From the NCBI RefSeq assembly GCF_000508165.1, contig NZ_AYOZ01000061.1:62001-126000 (forward strand): DNA of 64,000 nucleotides, given 5' to 3'. Source of the stretch: Marinomonas profundimaris (GTDB taxonomy: Bacteria; Pseudomonadota; Gammaproteobacteria; Pseudomonadales; Marinomonadaceae). The number at the start of each line of letters is the position of its first letter. The first letter of the stretch is position 1. The translations under genes were made by a program, and so were the position numbers. The notes beneath the pieces were generated by a model. That model did not search any database, was not told the DNA's origin, and saw only the letters and a list, made by a program, of their open reading frames with translations. Of the stretch, positions 17,931 through 25,933 are shown piece after piece.

Positions 17931-19544
17931 TTACAAACGAACACTCTCTACGATCAAATCAACGACATCATCCAATGCTGACTCTGTTATTTCAGAATCC
18001 GCAATGGCTGCGTTTGAGATCAAGAACGCAATGCCGGTTTGACGAATCAGTGTCGTTTCTTGCTCTGTTGCATCAGACTTAACTAAAGCCACAATACCTT
18101 GACGGAGCAATAGACGCTCTAACGCATCTGCTTTCGCTAAAACATCAGAAGACAATGCGATGACCGCTGGCTTTTGACCAAGACGTGCAGCTCGATCTTC
18201 CGCACTAACGACCGTATCTGCGTCTAATTCAGCAATGGCTTCTTCCACCATGCCTGCACCAACCGTTACATTCGTTAAGCGATCGATAATAACTAATGCA
18301 CCAGTCAAACGGCTGTTTTGATATTCATCAAATGCGACGGGCGCGTCAAATTGAATAACGCAATCGCCAATACCGTTCAATTCAAGGGAATCAATATCAC
18401 TCTGTACAAGTGTATTCACATCAACACGATGATTGAAGTGGTGCACTTTACCTGGCACCGTTTGAGTGCCAAGCTTGAAGTCATAAAGCTTACCAGGAAC
18501 CAATGGCTGATCAGCCATCCATACAACAGACGCACGGAGTGTGGAAGCGATGAGTGGCTCTTGACCTGGGTGCGACAGCATATCACCACGACTGATGTCG
18601 ATTTCATCTTCTAGCGTAATCGTCACTGCCTGGCCTGCTTTTGCTGATTCCAAATTACCATCGTAAGTCACAATCTCGGCAACTTTTGATTTTTTTCCAG
18701 AAGGCAAAGCAACAATTTCGTCACCCGGCTTAACAACACCGGCGGCAATGGTTCCAGAGAAGCCGCGGAAGTCTAAATTCGGGCGATTCACATACTGAAC
18801 AGGGAAACGAAAGGAATCTCGCTTTACATTGCGATTAATTTGAACCGTTTCTAACATCGCCATCAAAGGAAGACCTTTGTACCACGTCATTTTATCAGAT
18901 GTGTTAACCACGTTATCGCCCTGCAAAGCGGACATAGGAACAAACTGAATGTCTTGTGGTTTACGGTCGCCAAGTTGATCAGCAAACGCAAGATAGTCGG
19001 ATTTGATCTCGTCATGCTTCGCTTCGGAGAAATCCACTAAGTCCATTTTGTTCACCGCAACAATAATGTGCTTAATACCAAGCAATGCGGCAATGTAAGA
19101 ATGGCGACGAGTTTGCGTTTGTACGCCGTAACGCGCATCAATCAAGATAATCGCCAAGTCACACGTCGAAGCACCTGTTGCCATGTTACGTGTGTATTGT
19201 TCGTGCCCAGGCGTATCAGCAATAATGAACTTGCGCTTTTCTGTAGAAAAGTAGCGATAAGCCACATCAATCGTGATGCCCTGCTCTCGCTCAGCTTGAA
19301 GGCCATCCACTAGCAACGCTAAGTCGATTTCTTCGCCTTGCGTTCCAGATTTTTTACTGTCGCGCTTAACCGCATCTAAATGATCTTCATAAATCAATTT
19401 AGAGTCGTGCAGCAAGCGGCCAATTAGTGTGCTTTTACCATCATCTACGTTGCCACAAGTAAGAAGGCGCAGTAGATCTTTTTCTTCATGTTGTTTCAAA
19501 TAGCCAAGTATGTCTTGGCTGATCAATTCTGATTGGTGAGACAT
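17931..19544 (-). CDS. cysN: sulfate adenylyltransferase large subunit CysN with a degenerate C-terminal extension
   Basis: 537 residues. GTPase subunit that drives ATP sulfurylase (CysD). EF-Tu-like motifs: [10 protein letters not shown]-loop near residue 31, [12 protein letters not shown] (G3), NKMDLVD (G4) and SALQGDN (G5), then two beta-barrel domains up to [11 protein letters not shown] near residue 430. E. coli CysN is 475 residues. The extra 100 residues (nt about 17934-18236) include [17 protein letters not shown] and [18 protein letters not shown], which resemble the entry of the APS kinase domain in fused CysNC proteins but without its P-loop. 30 bases downstream of cysD. Confidence 0.95.
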   Translation of the reverse strand: MSHQSELISQDILGYLKQHEEKDLLRLLTCGNVDDGKSTLIGRLLHDSKLIYEDHLDAVKRDSKKSGTQGEEIDLALLVDGLQAEREQGITIDVAYRYFSTEKRKFIIADTPGHEQYTRNMATGASTCDLAIILIDARYGVQTQTRRHSYIAALLGIKHIIVAVNKMDLVDFSEAKHDEIKSDYLAFADQLGDRKPQDIQFVPMSALQGDNVVNTSDKMTWYKGLPLMAMLETVQINRNVKRDSFRFPVQYVNRPNLDFRGFSGTIAAGVVKPGDEIVALPSGKKSKVAEIVTYDGNLESAKAGQAVTITLEDEIDISRGDMLSHPGQEPLIASTLRASVVWMADQPLVPGKLYDFKLGTQTVPGKVHHFNHRVDVNTLVQSDIDSLELNGIGDCVIQFDAPVAFDEYQNSRLTGALVIIDRLTNVTVGAGMVEEAIAELDADTVVSAEDRAARLGQKPAVIALSSDVLAKADALERLLLRQGIVALVKSDATEQETTLIRQTGIAFLISNAAIADSEITESALDDVVDLIVESVRL

Positions 19545-19574
19545 TTTTCACTCCAAACTTACTTTACTTCAAAC

Positions 19575-20480
19575 TTAGAAGTAGCCCTGTTTCTTCTTCT
19601 CTTCCATTGAACCGGAAGAGTCATGGTCGATCATTCGCCCTTGGCGCTCGGAACTGGTCGTTAACAACATTTCCTGAATGATTTCAGGCAAAGATGCAGC
19701 TTCTGACTCAACGGCTCCCGTTAATGGATAGCAGCCAAGCGTACGGAAACGAACAGACTTCATTTCTGGCACTTCACCATTAAGTGGCATGCGTTCATCA
19801 TCAACCATGATCAGGGTGCCATCGCGCTCAACAACAGGTCGTTTTGCAGAGAAGTACAGAGGCACAATTGGAATGCTTTCTAAATAAATGTATTGCCAAA
19901 TATCCAGCTCAGTCCAGTTAGATAGTGGGAAAACACGGATGCTTTCGCCTTTATTCACTTTGCCGTTGTAAATATTCCATAGCTCAGGGCGTTGGTTTTT
20001 AGGGTCCCAACGATGCTGTTTGTCACGGAAAGAATATACGCGCTCTTTGGCGCGGGATTTTTCTTCGTCACGACGAGCGCCACCAAATGCAGCGTCAAAA
20101 CCGTATTTATCCAATGCTTGTTTTAAACCTTGTGTTTTCATCACATCGGTGTGTTTTGAGCTTCCATGAGTGAAGGGACCAATGCCTTGATCAATACCTT
20201 CTTGGTTTTTGTGGACGATAAGCTCCAAACCAAGCTTCGCAACCAATTCATCGCGGAAGGTGATCATCTCTTTGAATTTCCATGTCGTATCAACATGCAT
20301 CAAAGGAAATGGCGGTTTACCAGGATAAAATGCTTTCATCGCAAGATGCAGCATGACCGCCGAATCTTTACCGATTGAATACAGCATCACTGGATTGTCA
20401 AATTCGGCAGCAACTTCACGTATAATATGAATACTTTCAGCTTCTAGTTGCTTTAGGTGAGTTAACCTTTCCTCAGTCAT
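19575..20480 (-). CDS. cysD: sulfate adenylyltransferase small subunit CysD
   Basis: 301 residues, PP-loop ATP pyrophosphatase family; catalyses formation of adenosine 5'-phosphosulfate. Motifs: [14 protein letters not shown] (the PP loop S-x-G-K-D-S-x-x), [16 protein letters not shown] near residue 130, and the [12 protein letters not shown] and [13 protein letters not shown] segments. GAGGA precedes the ATG. cysDN is one operon; no cysC or cysG follows. Confidence 0.97.
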   Translation of the reverse strand: MTEERLTHLKQLEAESIHIIREVAAEFDNPVMLYSIGKDSAVMLHLAMKAFYPGKPPFPLMHVDTTWKFKEMITFRDELVAKLGLELIVHKNQEGIDQGIGPFTHGSSKHTDVMKTQGLKQALDKYGFDAAFGGARRDEEKSRAKERVYSFRDKQHRWDPKNQRPELWNIYNGKVNKGESIRVFPLSNWTELDIWQYIYLESIPIVPLYFSAKRPVVERDGTLIMVDDERMPLNGEVPEMKSVRFRTLGCYPLTGAVESEAASLPEIIQEMLLTTSSERQGRMIDHDSSGSMEEKKKQGYF

Positions 20481-20520
20481 AATTCCTCATCTCTGTTGTA
20501 AGGATTGTGTATCATCAAAC

Positions 20521-20542
20521 TATAACATGCCTTAAAGTTATA
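20521..20542 (-). promoter_or_regulatory. candidate operator upstream of cysDN
   Basis: Inverted repeat TATAAC, ten bases, GTTATA, 41 bases upstream of the cysD start in an AT-rich region. CysB control of cysDN is known in enterobacteria, but this spacing does not fit its usual half-sites, so the regulator is open. Confidence 0.25.
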
Positions 20543-20647
20543 AAAACCTTAGTATTTAGACTTTAGTTGCATATGCATATTAAAAAAGCTTTATAAGCAT
20601 AGCTTTTATAGGTTTCATAAAATAAGCAAAAGTGCATTACCCAGACG

Positions 20648-20676
20648 AAAAAAAGGCCGAACATGTCGGCCTTTTT
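20648..20676 (-). terminator. intrinsic terminator
   Basis: GGCCGA/TCGGCC hairpin with an A run before and a T run after, just beyond the stop of the coiled-coil gene on the minus strand. Confidence 0.85.
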
Positions 20677-20692
20677 TGGTATTTCAAACAGT

Positions 20693-21613
20693 TTATTCGG
20701 CGTTAAATTGTTGTTCCAGCATCAGCTGATTTATCTGTTTCCGCAGGCGAATAATTTCACCATTCACTTGTGTTCTGAATGCATCACTTGAATTAATCGC
20801 ATCTTGATGTGCAGCCAATGTTTGTTGGATGCCGCTCATATCAGAAGAGCTAGTGTCAGCGGTTTGTTTTTCGACTGCCACCACCTTATTCTGCAATGTC
20901 GCCAAATCTTGCAAAATTTGATCAAGACTTAATGTTTGTGCTTCGTTTTGCCCTTGCTGTGCTGCAATTGCATTTTTCACGACCAGCAATTGCTGAGATT
21001 GGCCTTCTTGTTTCGCGCCCATCTCTTTTACAGAGGTATCTATTAGAGCAACGGCAGGAACTAATTTGTTGTAGCCTGCTTCAATTTCATTAAAGGTTGC
21101 AGCTTGTATTGCTATCCGTTGAGACTGAGTTGACATAGTGTCCCGCATCGAAGAAAGCTTCTTTTCTATGTCGTCAATTGATGCATTATTACTTGCGATA
21201 GCTTTACGATTTGTGTCATAAGCCACACCCCAAAGTTTGCGAATTTCACTACCGTGATTCTTTAGAATTTCTTCTAACGTTTCGCCTTGTTTGTTCGCAG
21301 AAACATCCGCGGCCAGTAATTGGTGATCTAAGTTTTGTATCTCGCTTTTCGCACCATACAACTCATTACGGAGTTGCATGTTTTGCTGCCACAACCAATA
21401 TCCAGCCCCTGCAGATGCAGAAAGTATGAGCAGTAATAATACATAGACGCCAGCCAAGCTTGTTCTCTTATGAACAACACTTGGGGCATGGGCCGGTCTT
21501 GTTGGAGAAGGGGTCGAGCGGCTCTTTGGGGCAGCAGCATTCGGTCTTCTATCGCTGACTTCATCTTGATCCAGAGTCAGGCTTGGGATCTCAACATCAT
21601 CGTCTCTTCGCAT
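20693..21613 (-). CDS. membrane-anchored periplasmic coiled-coil protein, unknown function
   Basis: 306 residues, not recognised. An acidic/Pro-rich N-terminal tail (about 1-50, cytoplasmic by the positive-inside rule: KRTS before the helix), one membrane helix at about 54-74 (VYVLLLLILSASAGAGYWLW), then a long coiled coil rich in Gln, Ala and Ser to the end, presumably periplasmic. No enzymatic motif. It is monocistronic and ends at a good terminator. The layout resembles proteins annotated only as hypothetical in marine gammaproteobacteria. Confidence 0.7.
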   Translation of the reverse strand: MRRDDDVEIPSLTLDQDEVSDRRPNAAAPKSRSTPSPTRPAHAPSVVHKRTSLAGVYVLLLLILSASAGAGYWLWQQNMQLRNELYGAKSEIQNLDHQLLAADVSANKQGETLEEILKNHGSEIRKLWGVAYDTNRKAIASNNASIDDIEKKLSSMRDTMSTQSQRIAIQAATFNEIEAGYNKLVPAVALIDTSVKEMGAKQEGQSQQLLVVKNAIAAQQGQNEAQTLSLDQILQDLATLQNKVVAVEKQTADTSSSDMSGIQQTLAAHQDAINSSDAFRTQVNGEIIRLRKQINQLMLEQQFNAE

Positions 21614-21770
21614 GGAAATCTTATATAGTCGCTATTAACATAAATTATGGAAAAATGGTCTGGAACAATCCTAAATAATATTATCTTAAGATGTTCAGTG
21701 CTACTATATAAGCACCATTAACTGCTTGATAACAAGCATTTTTCGTTAATTAAAAGCAAGGAGAATTGAA

Positions 21771-22355
21771 ATGGCTTTTGAATTACCCGCTCTTCCTTAT
21801 GCTAAAGACGCACTAGAGCCTCACATGTCTGTTGAGACGCTTGAATACCACCACGGCAAGCATCACAACACCTATGTTGTTAAACTAAATGGCTTGGTTC
21901 CTGGATCTGAATACGAAAATAAATCACTGGAAGAGATCATTGTATCTGCTCCTGCTGGTCCTGTTTTTAACAACGCAGCTCAAATCTGGAATCACACATT
22001 CTTTTGGAACAGCTTAAGCCCTAATGGCGGCGGCGAACCAACAGGCGCATTGGCTGATGCAATCAATGCAAAATGGGGTTCTTTTGCTGAATTCCAAGCT
22101 GCATTTAATGACAAAGCGGTCAATAACTTCGGCTCTAGCTGGACTTGGTTGGTTAAAAATACTGACGGCTCGTTAGAGATCGTAAACACGAGTAATGCAG
22201 CAACACCACTAACAAGTGGACAAACAGCTGTTATTACTGTGGATTTATGGGAACACGCTTACTACATTGATTACCGCAATGTACGTCCTGATTACCTTAA
22301 AGGTTTCTGGGCATTGGCTAACTGGGAATTCGCAGCAGCGAACTTCGCAGCCTAA
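21771..22355 (+). CDS. sodB: iron superoxide dismutase SodB
   Basis: 194 residues. All four metal ligands are present: H27, H75, D158 and H162. Q71 in AAQIWNHTFFW is the Gln that marks Fe- rather than Mn-type enzymes. An AAGGAGA ribosome binding site lies just upstream. The leader holds two small palindromes (GTGCT-N8-AGCAC over the -10 at 21698-21715, and TGCTTG-ATAA-CAAGCA at 21723-21738), which may be regulatory. Cytoplasmic, removes superoxide. Confidence 0.98.
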   Translation: MAFELPALPYAKDALEPHMSVETLEYHHGKHHNTYVVKLNGLVPGSEYENKSLEEIIVSAPAGPVFNNAAQIWNHTFFWNSLSPNGGGEPTGALADAINAKWGSFAEFQAAFNDKAVNNFGSSWTWLVKNTDGSLEIVNTSNAATPLTSGQTAVITVDLWEHAYYIDYRNVRPDYLKGFWALANWEFAAANFAA

Positions 22356-22373
22356 GCACTTTAAAGACCAGTC

Positions 22374-22404
22374 AAAAAAACGCGGCTTTTGCCGCGTTTT
22401 TTTT
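22374..22404. terminator. bidirectional terminator after sodB
   Basis: CGCGGC-TTTT-GCCGCG with an A run before and eight T after; shared by sodB and the convergent TerB-like gene. Confidence 0.9.
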
Positions 22405-22427
22405 GTTTTGGACACCAAAAGTTATTG

Positions 22428-22868
22428 TTAAGTATTAAGTTCATTCTGCACATGAAGTTTTGCCTGAATGAATTCTGAGTGAGGCATGAAAAGCAGCTCG
22501 CTAATCCTTCTAATACGATGATCTTCATGTGCATCTATATCACCATCAGCCAAAGCTACTCGCCATAGACCCTTCAGCAATGACACTTTTTGCTCTAATG
22601 TCGCGGTGTTGTTAATCACCTTGGTAAACTGGTAAAGATCATTGGCCTCATTAACACCAGAATGAGCTTCTGCATAAAGCACATCAATGTCATCACCCAA
22701 ATTACTAATTTCTCGAAGAAAGCGCTTCACTTGCTCTTCTTCTTTTTCATCAACATTGTGATCTGCCAACATAACTTCCATAAGCAGTGCTGCAACCGCT
22801 TTTTGGTAAGGGATTTCTTCGCCCTGCTCCACTTGCGCAGTAAAAAGGCTTTTCAAAGCATTAAGCAT
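22428..22868 (-). CDS. TerB-like / DjlA-N domain protein
   Basis: 146 residues with the TerB fold pattern: an AALLMEVMLADHNVDEKEEE helix pair and an LLKGLWRVALADGDIDAHEDHRIRRISELL second half, each with the acidic D-x-x-x-D/E metal-binding style motif. TerB-family domains occur in tellurite-resistance and membrane-stress proteins; the free-standing form has no assigned job. The ATG overlaps the stop of the upstream gene by one base, making a two-gene operon. Confidence 0.75.
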   Translation of the reverse strand: MLNALKSLFTAQVEQGEEIPYQKAVAALLMEVMLADHNVDEKEEEQVKRFLREISNLGDDIDVLYAEAHSGVNEANDLYQFTKVINNTATLEQKVSLLKGLWRVALADGDIDAHEDHRIRRISELLFMPHSEFIQAKLHVQNELNT

Positions 22869-23332
22869 TATTTCTCCAAAATATATTCACGAAGCGTTTC
22901 TATTAAAATATTAGGAAACTGCCGGTAATCTAAATAAGGACACCAAATAACAGGATAGGCAACATGCGCCAAGCATTTCGAACCTACCTCATTCGCTCGA
23001 TCCGAAATGGGCATCACTTCGCGGAACGTATTGCCGACAATAAAAAGCACACCTTTATAGCCATCAACTTGATCCAATGAAAAAGCAACACCAACTGAAT
23101 CGAATAATTTTTCATCGCGGCATGTTCGCCAATCACAGTCACCTACCACAACAAGTTTTGCCATTATCGTGAAAATTTTTCGCCAATGATTACCATTTAG
23201 CTCAATCAACTGAGAAACATTCGGTTTTATAGTCAATGGTCTATCTATGTTATCCGGTAGCACCGGCACGTTTGGCAAAAGAAAAACATATTTAGCATCA
23301 TCAACCGAGGCGCCTAACCACAATTTTTCCAT
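22868..23332 (-). CDS. conserved-looking protein of unknown function
   Basis: 154 residues, not recognised. No signal peptide or membrane helix. Mixed alpha/beta with a VVVGDCDWRTCRDEKLFDSVG segment in the middle and a hydrophobic GVLFIVGN strand; a single WCPYLDYRQFPN near the end. The ATG at 23332 is chosen because GGAGGT lies 5 bases upstream; a GTG at 23353 would be longer but has no such signal. It overlaps the TerB-like gene by one base, so the two products probably work together. Confidence 0.65.
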   Translation of the reverse strand: MEKLWLGASVDDAKYVFLLPNVPVLPDNIDRPLTIKPNVSQLIELNGNHWRKIFTIMAKLVVVGDCDWRTCRDEKLFDSVGVAFSLDQVDGYKGVLFIVGNTFREVMPISDRANEVGSKCLAHVAYPVIWCPYLDYRQFPNILIETLREYILEK

Positions 23333-23492
23333 TTCGACCTCCTGATTAGCCACAGAATACAGTGTGCATATTAACTTATCAGCTATATATTGGGTAAAGA
23401 GTGTGTAATGAAGCTCACACCGCTGATCAAAGAAAGCCAGCGCGCAAACCGCAATCGTCTTATGCTATAGATTCAATCGACAAAGTGAAATT

Positions 23493-23524
23493 ACATTAGA
23501 CATTACTTATTTATATACATTAGA
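23493..23524 (+). promoter_or_regulatory. direct repeat upstream of the YeeE pair
   Basis: ACATTAGA occurs at 23493-23500 and 23517-23524, 24 bases apart, ahead of a palindromic ATAAGCTTAT. This may be a regulator site; nothing identifies the protein. Confidence 0.25.
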
Positions 23525-23553
23525 ATAAGCTTATATAATTTAAGGAGCAAAAA

Positions 23554-23952
23554 ATGGACAGTGTTTTTAACCCTTTAGTTGGCGGCCTGTTAATCGGTGT
23601 CGCTACGGTAGTTTATCTTCTTAGCATTGGTAAGGTAATTGGAATAAGCGGCATTTTTGCGCAACTCTTATTCAATAGAGATCGACTCTACCCTTTCCTA
23701 TTTATAGCGGGTCTGGTTATTGGCGGCAGTGCGTACGGAATATTAACAGATCAAACCGTGCCCTTTCCTGAAGCTCGAAGCCCATTTCTTTTGATTGTCT
23801 CCGGGCTCTTAGTAGGTTATGGAACAAGGCTTGGGGGTGGTTGCACAAGCGGTCATGGTGTGTGCGGCATATCAAGACTGTCTCCACGATCCATCGCAGC
23901 GACGATTATTTTCATGCTCACTGCCATCATTACTGTTTCAGTCTTACATTAG
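23554..23952 (+). CDS. YeeE/YedE family sulfur-compound transporter, N-half (PmpA-like)
   Basis: 132 residues with four membrane helices (about 8-28, 45-63, 76-95, 112-130). The family signature GTRLGGGCTSGHGVCG (about 90-105) holds the Cys residues that in YeeE relay thiosulfate through the membrane. It is half the length of full YeeE, so it should pair with the next gene, as in PmpA/PmpB. A TAAGGAG ribosome binding site precedes the ATG. The substrate is inferred to be a sulfur oxyanion or sulfane sulfur. Confidence 0.85.
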   Translation: MDSVFNPLVGGLLIGVATVVYLLSIGKVIGISGIFAQLLFNRDRLYPFLFIAGLVIGGSAYGILTDQTVPFPEARSPFLLIVSGLLVGYGTRLGGGCTSGHGVCGISRLSPRSIAATIIFMLTAIITVSVLH

Positions 23953-23962
23953 GAAAATGATT

Positions 23963-24382
23963 ATGTATGCTTTTATTACGCTCATTTCTGGCTTGCTATT
24001 TGGGTTAGGTTTGGCTTTTTCTGAAATGACAAACCCAGCCGTTGTAATTGGTTTCTTGGATATTTTTGGTAATTGGAACCCTTCTTTACTTATCGTTATG
24101 GCAAGCGCCATTGCGATTGGCATGATTGGTTATTACATCAAGAGAAAAAGCTTAAAGCCTTTACTAACTAACGTATGGCAAATACCAACAGCACGAAATA
24201 TCGATGCTAAACTCGTCATTGGCTCAGCACTTTTTGGTATAGGTTGGGGCCTAAGTGGCTACTGCCCAGGACCAGGACTTACCGCAATGGTAAACAATCC
24301 AAGTGAAGGTTTTTATTTTGTTATTGCTCTGATCGTAGGGAGCAGTGTGCATTATTTTCAGACCCGAATAACCAATAAATAG
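23963..24382 (+). CDS. YeeE/YedE family sulfur-compound transporter, C-half (PmpB-like)
   Basis: 139 residues, four membrane helices, with GIGWGLSGYCPGPGLTAM near residue 95 as the second-half Cys motif of the family. Starts 11 bases after the previous stop; ATG at 23963 is best placed after AGGA, although an ATG at 23957 is close by. Together with the previous gene it makes a complete split YeeE-type transporter. The pair ends at a strong terminator. Confidence 0.83.
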   Translation: MYAFITLISGLLFGLGLAFSEMTNPAVVIGFLDIFGNWNPSLLIVMASAIAIGMIGYYIKRKSLKPLLTNVWQIPTARNIDAKLVIGSALFGIGWGLSGYCPGPGLTAMVNNPSEGFYFVIALIVGSSVHYFQTRITNK

Positions 24383-24400
24383 CCTCAAAACAAAGTAAGC

Positions 24401-24432
24401 AAAAAAGAGACTTTTCGGAGTCTCTTTTTTTT
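24401..24432 (+). terminator. intrinsic terminator
   Basis: GAGACT/AGTCTC hairpin with A run and long T run, 18 bases after the transporter stop. Confidence 0.88.
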
Positions 24433-24454
24433 ACTTTAAAGTGCAAAAAAAAAC

Positions 24455-24483
24455 TTGACGTAAAGGCCTCTTGGTTTTAAATT
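24455..24483 (+). promoter_or_regulatory. promoter of the lysine/ornithine decarboxylase gene
   Basis: TTGACG, 17 bases, TAAATT, then a GC-rich discriminator (GCGCCCGCG). It implies a start near 24490 and a leader of about 160 bases, long for a single gene. Confidence 0.55.
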
Positions 24484-24652
24484 GCGCCCGCGTCATTGCT
24501 GAACATAATCCGCACCGCTTCAACTGCTGCGCTAGTCGCTTAAGGCCTCATTTGGCCGGATAAGTAACAGCCATAAGTAGGACGGGAGAAGGTAAAGGCG
24601 TTTACTTATAATCGGTTTATGTTTTGTACCATTAAGGAGTTCTCTACTTATG
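24484..24652 (+). ncRNA. candidate cis-regulatory pseudoknot leader of the decarboxylase gene
   Basis: Two copies of ATAAGTA (A1 24560-24566, A2 24573-24579) and two of TACTTAT (B1 24603-24609, B2 24645-24651). The flanking bases make the pairing specific: A1 extends to ATAAGTAA, matching TTACTTAT at B1 (8 pairs); A2 extends to CATAAGTAG, matching CTACTTATG at B2 (9 pairs, including the start codon). A1-B1 and A2-B2 cross, which is an H-type pseudoknot. A small GGCC-TCATTT-GGCC hairpin lies just upstream (24544-24557), and the ribosome binding site AAGGAG (24634-24639) is between B1 and B2. Confidence 0.5.
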
Positions 24653-25816
24653 ACTGTTGACGTCAATTCTTTCTACACACCAGAGCGTTTCGCTCGCTTT
24701 AAAGCCTTTGCAGAAGACAAAGAAACCCCTTTTGTTGTCATCGATACTGAAATTATCGATGAAGCCTACACTGAGCTAACGAAAGGCTTTCCTGTTGCTG
24801 ATATTTTTTACGCCATTAAAGCGAATCCAGCCCCAGAAATCCTAACGCTACTTCGTGATCGTGGCTCAAACTTTGATGTTGCATCACGCTATGAATTAGA
24901 CAAACTATTGGCGATTGGCGATATTTCTCCAGAGCGCGTTAGCTTTGGCAATACGATCAAGAAAGCAAAAGATGTACGCTATTTTTATGAAAAAGGCGTG
25001 CGCATGTTTGCATCTGACTCGGAAGCCGACTTGCGAAACATTGCAAAAGCGGCTCCAGGCTCTCGCGTATACGTTCGCATCCTGACAGAAGGTACCGTCA
25101 CTGCGGATTGGCCACTTTCACGTAAATTCGGCTGCCGTCCAGACATGGCGATGGATTTATTAGTACTGGCGAAAGAGCTTGGCTTAATTCCTTACGGCAT
25201 CTCTTTTCACGTGGGTTCACAACAACGCGATATCGGTGCGTGGGATGCCGCCATCGCCAGCGTAAAAGTAATTTTTGAGCGCCTAAAAGAAGAAGACAAC
25301 ATCGAGCTTCAGATGATTAATATGGGTGGCGGCTTCCCTGCTAACTATATTACCCGTACGAATGAGCTTTCTACTTACGCAGAAGAAATTACGCGTTTCT
25401 TGGAAGAGGATTTTGGTACCGATTTACCGCGTGTCATCCTTGAGCCAGGTCGCTCTTTGATTTCTAACGCCGGCGTATTGGTCAGTGAAGTGGTGTTAAT
25501 TTCTCGTAAATCTCATACTGCTTTAAACCGTTGGGTTTACACAGACGTTGGTAAATTTTCTGGTCTAATTGAAACATTGGACGAGTCTATCAAATACCCT
25601 ATCCATGTAGACAAAGGCGGAGAATTAGAAGAAGTTATCATTGCAGGACCAACCTGTGATAGCGCTGACATCATGTATGAAAACTATAAATACGGCTTGC
25701 CACTAAATTTGGCAATCGGTGATCGCATGTACTGGTTGTCCACTGGCGCATACACAACAACTTACAGCGCGGTTGAATTTAATGGCTTCCCACCATTGGC
25801 GTCTTATTATTTGTAA
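24650..25816 (+). CDS. lysine/ornithine decarboxylase (group IV, PLP-dependent)
   Basis: 388 residues, alanine-racemase-like fold. PLP Lys K57 in DIFYAIKANPAP, HVGSQQRD (about 187-194), the Gly-rich phosphate loop MGGGFP near 225, EPGRSLISNAG (265-275) and the catalytic Cys C336 in GPTCDSADI. It makes putrescine or cadaverine, the first step of polyamine synthesis. Family members include dual-substrate enzymes; Lys versus Orn preference cannot be read here. Monocistronic, with AAGGAG upstream and its own terminator. The leader suggests feedback control. Confidence 0.93.
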   Translation: MTVDVNSFYTPERFARFKAFAEDKETPFVVIDTEIIDEAYTELTKGFPVADIFYAIKANPAPEILTLLRDRGSNFDVASRYELDKLLAIGDISPERVSFGNTIKKAKDVRYFYEKGVRMFASDSEADLRNIAKAAPGSRVYVRILTEGTVTADWPLSRKFGCRPDMAMDLLVLAKELGLIPYGISFHVGSQQRDIGAWDAAIASVKVIFERLKEEDNIELQMINMGGGFPANYITRTNELSTYAEEITRFLEEDFGTDLPRVILEPGRSLISNAGVLVSEVVLISRKSHTALNRWVYTDVGKFSGLIETLDESIKYPIHVDKGGELEEVIIAGPTCDSADIMYENYKYGLPLNLAIGDRMYWLSTGAYTTTYSAVEFNGFPPLASYYL

Positions 25817-25845
25817 GGCATTAACTCGCTAGTTAGAAATCGAAA

Positions 25846-25877
25846 GCCTCAGAGTAAAACCCTCTGAGGCTTTTTTA
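25846..25877 (+). terminator. intrinsic terminator
   Basis: GCCTCAGAG/CTCTGAGGC hairpin followed by six T; ends the decarboxylase transcript. Confidence 0.9.
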
Positions 25878-25933
25878 TTGGAAAGTATTTAGACCTAGGC
25901 AATAATAAGTACTGATTAAAAAAGGGAACTTTT

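Noticed and set aside
22868..23353. GTG start at 23353 for the unknown gene
   Set aside because: The ATG at 23332 has a strong GGAGGT at ideal spacing; the GTG has none.
23534..23539. TATAAT close to the YeeE-like start as promoter
   Set aside because: A transcript starting there would begin at or after the ribosome binding site; no matching -35.
24496..24543. Short leader peptide (TTG start, 15 codons) before the decarboxylase gene
   Set aside because: No ribosome binding site and a rare start codon; it may be chance within a GC-rich leader.
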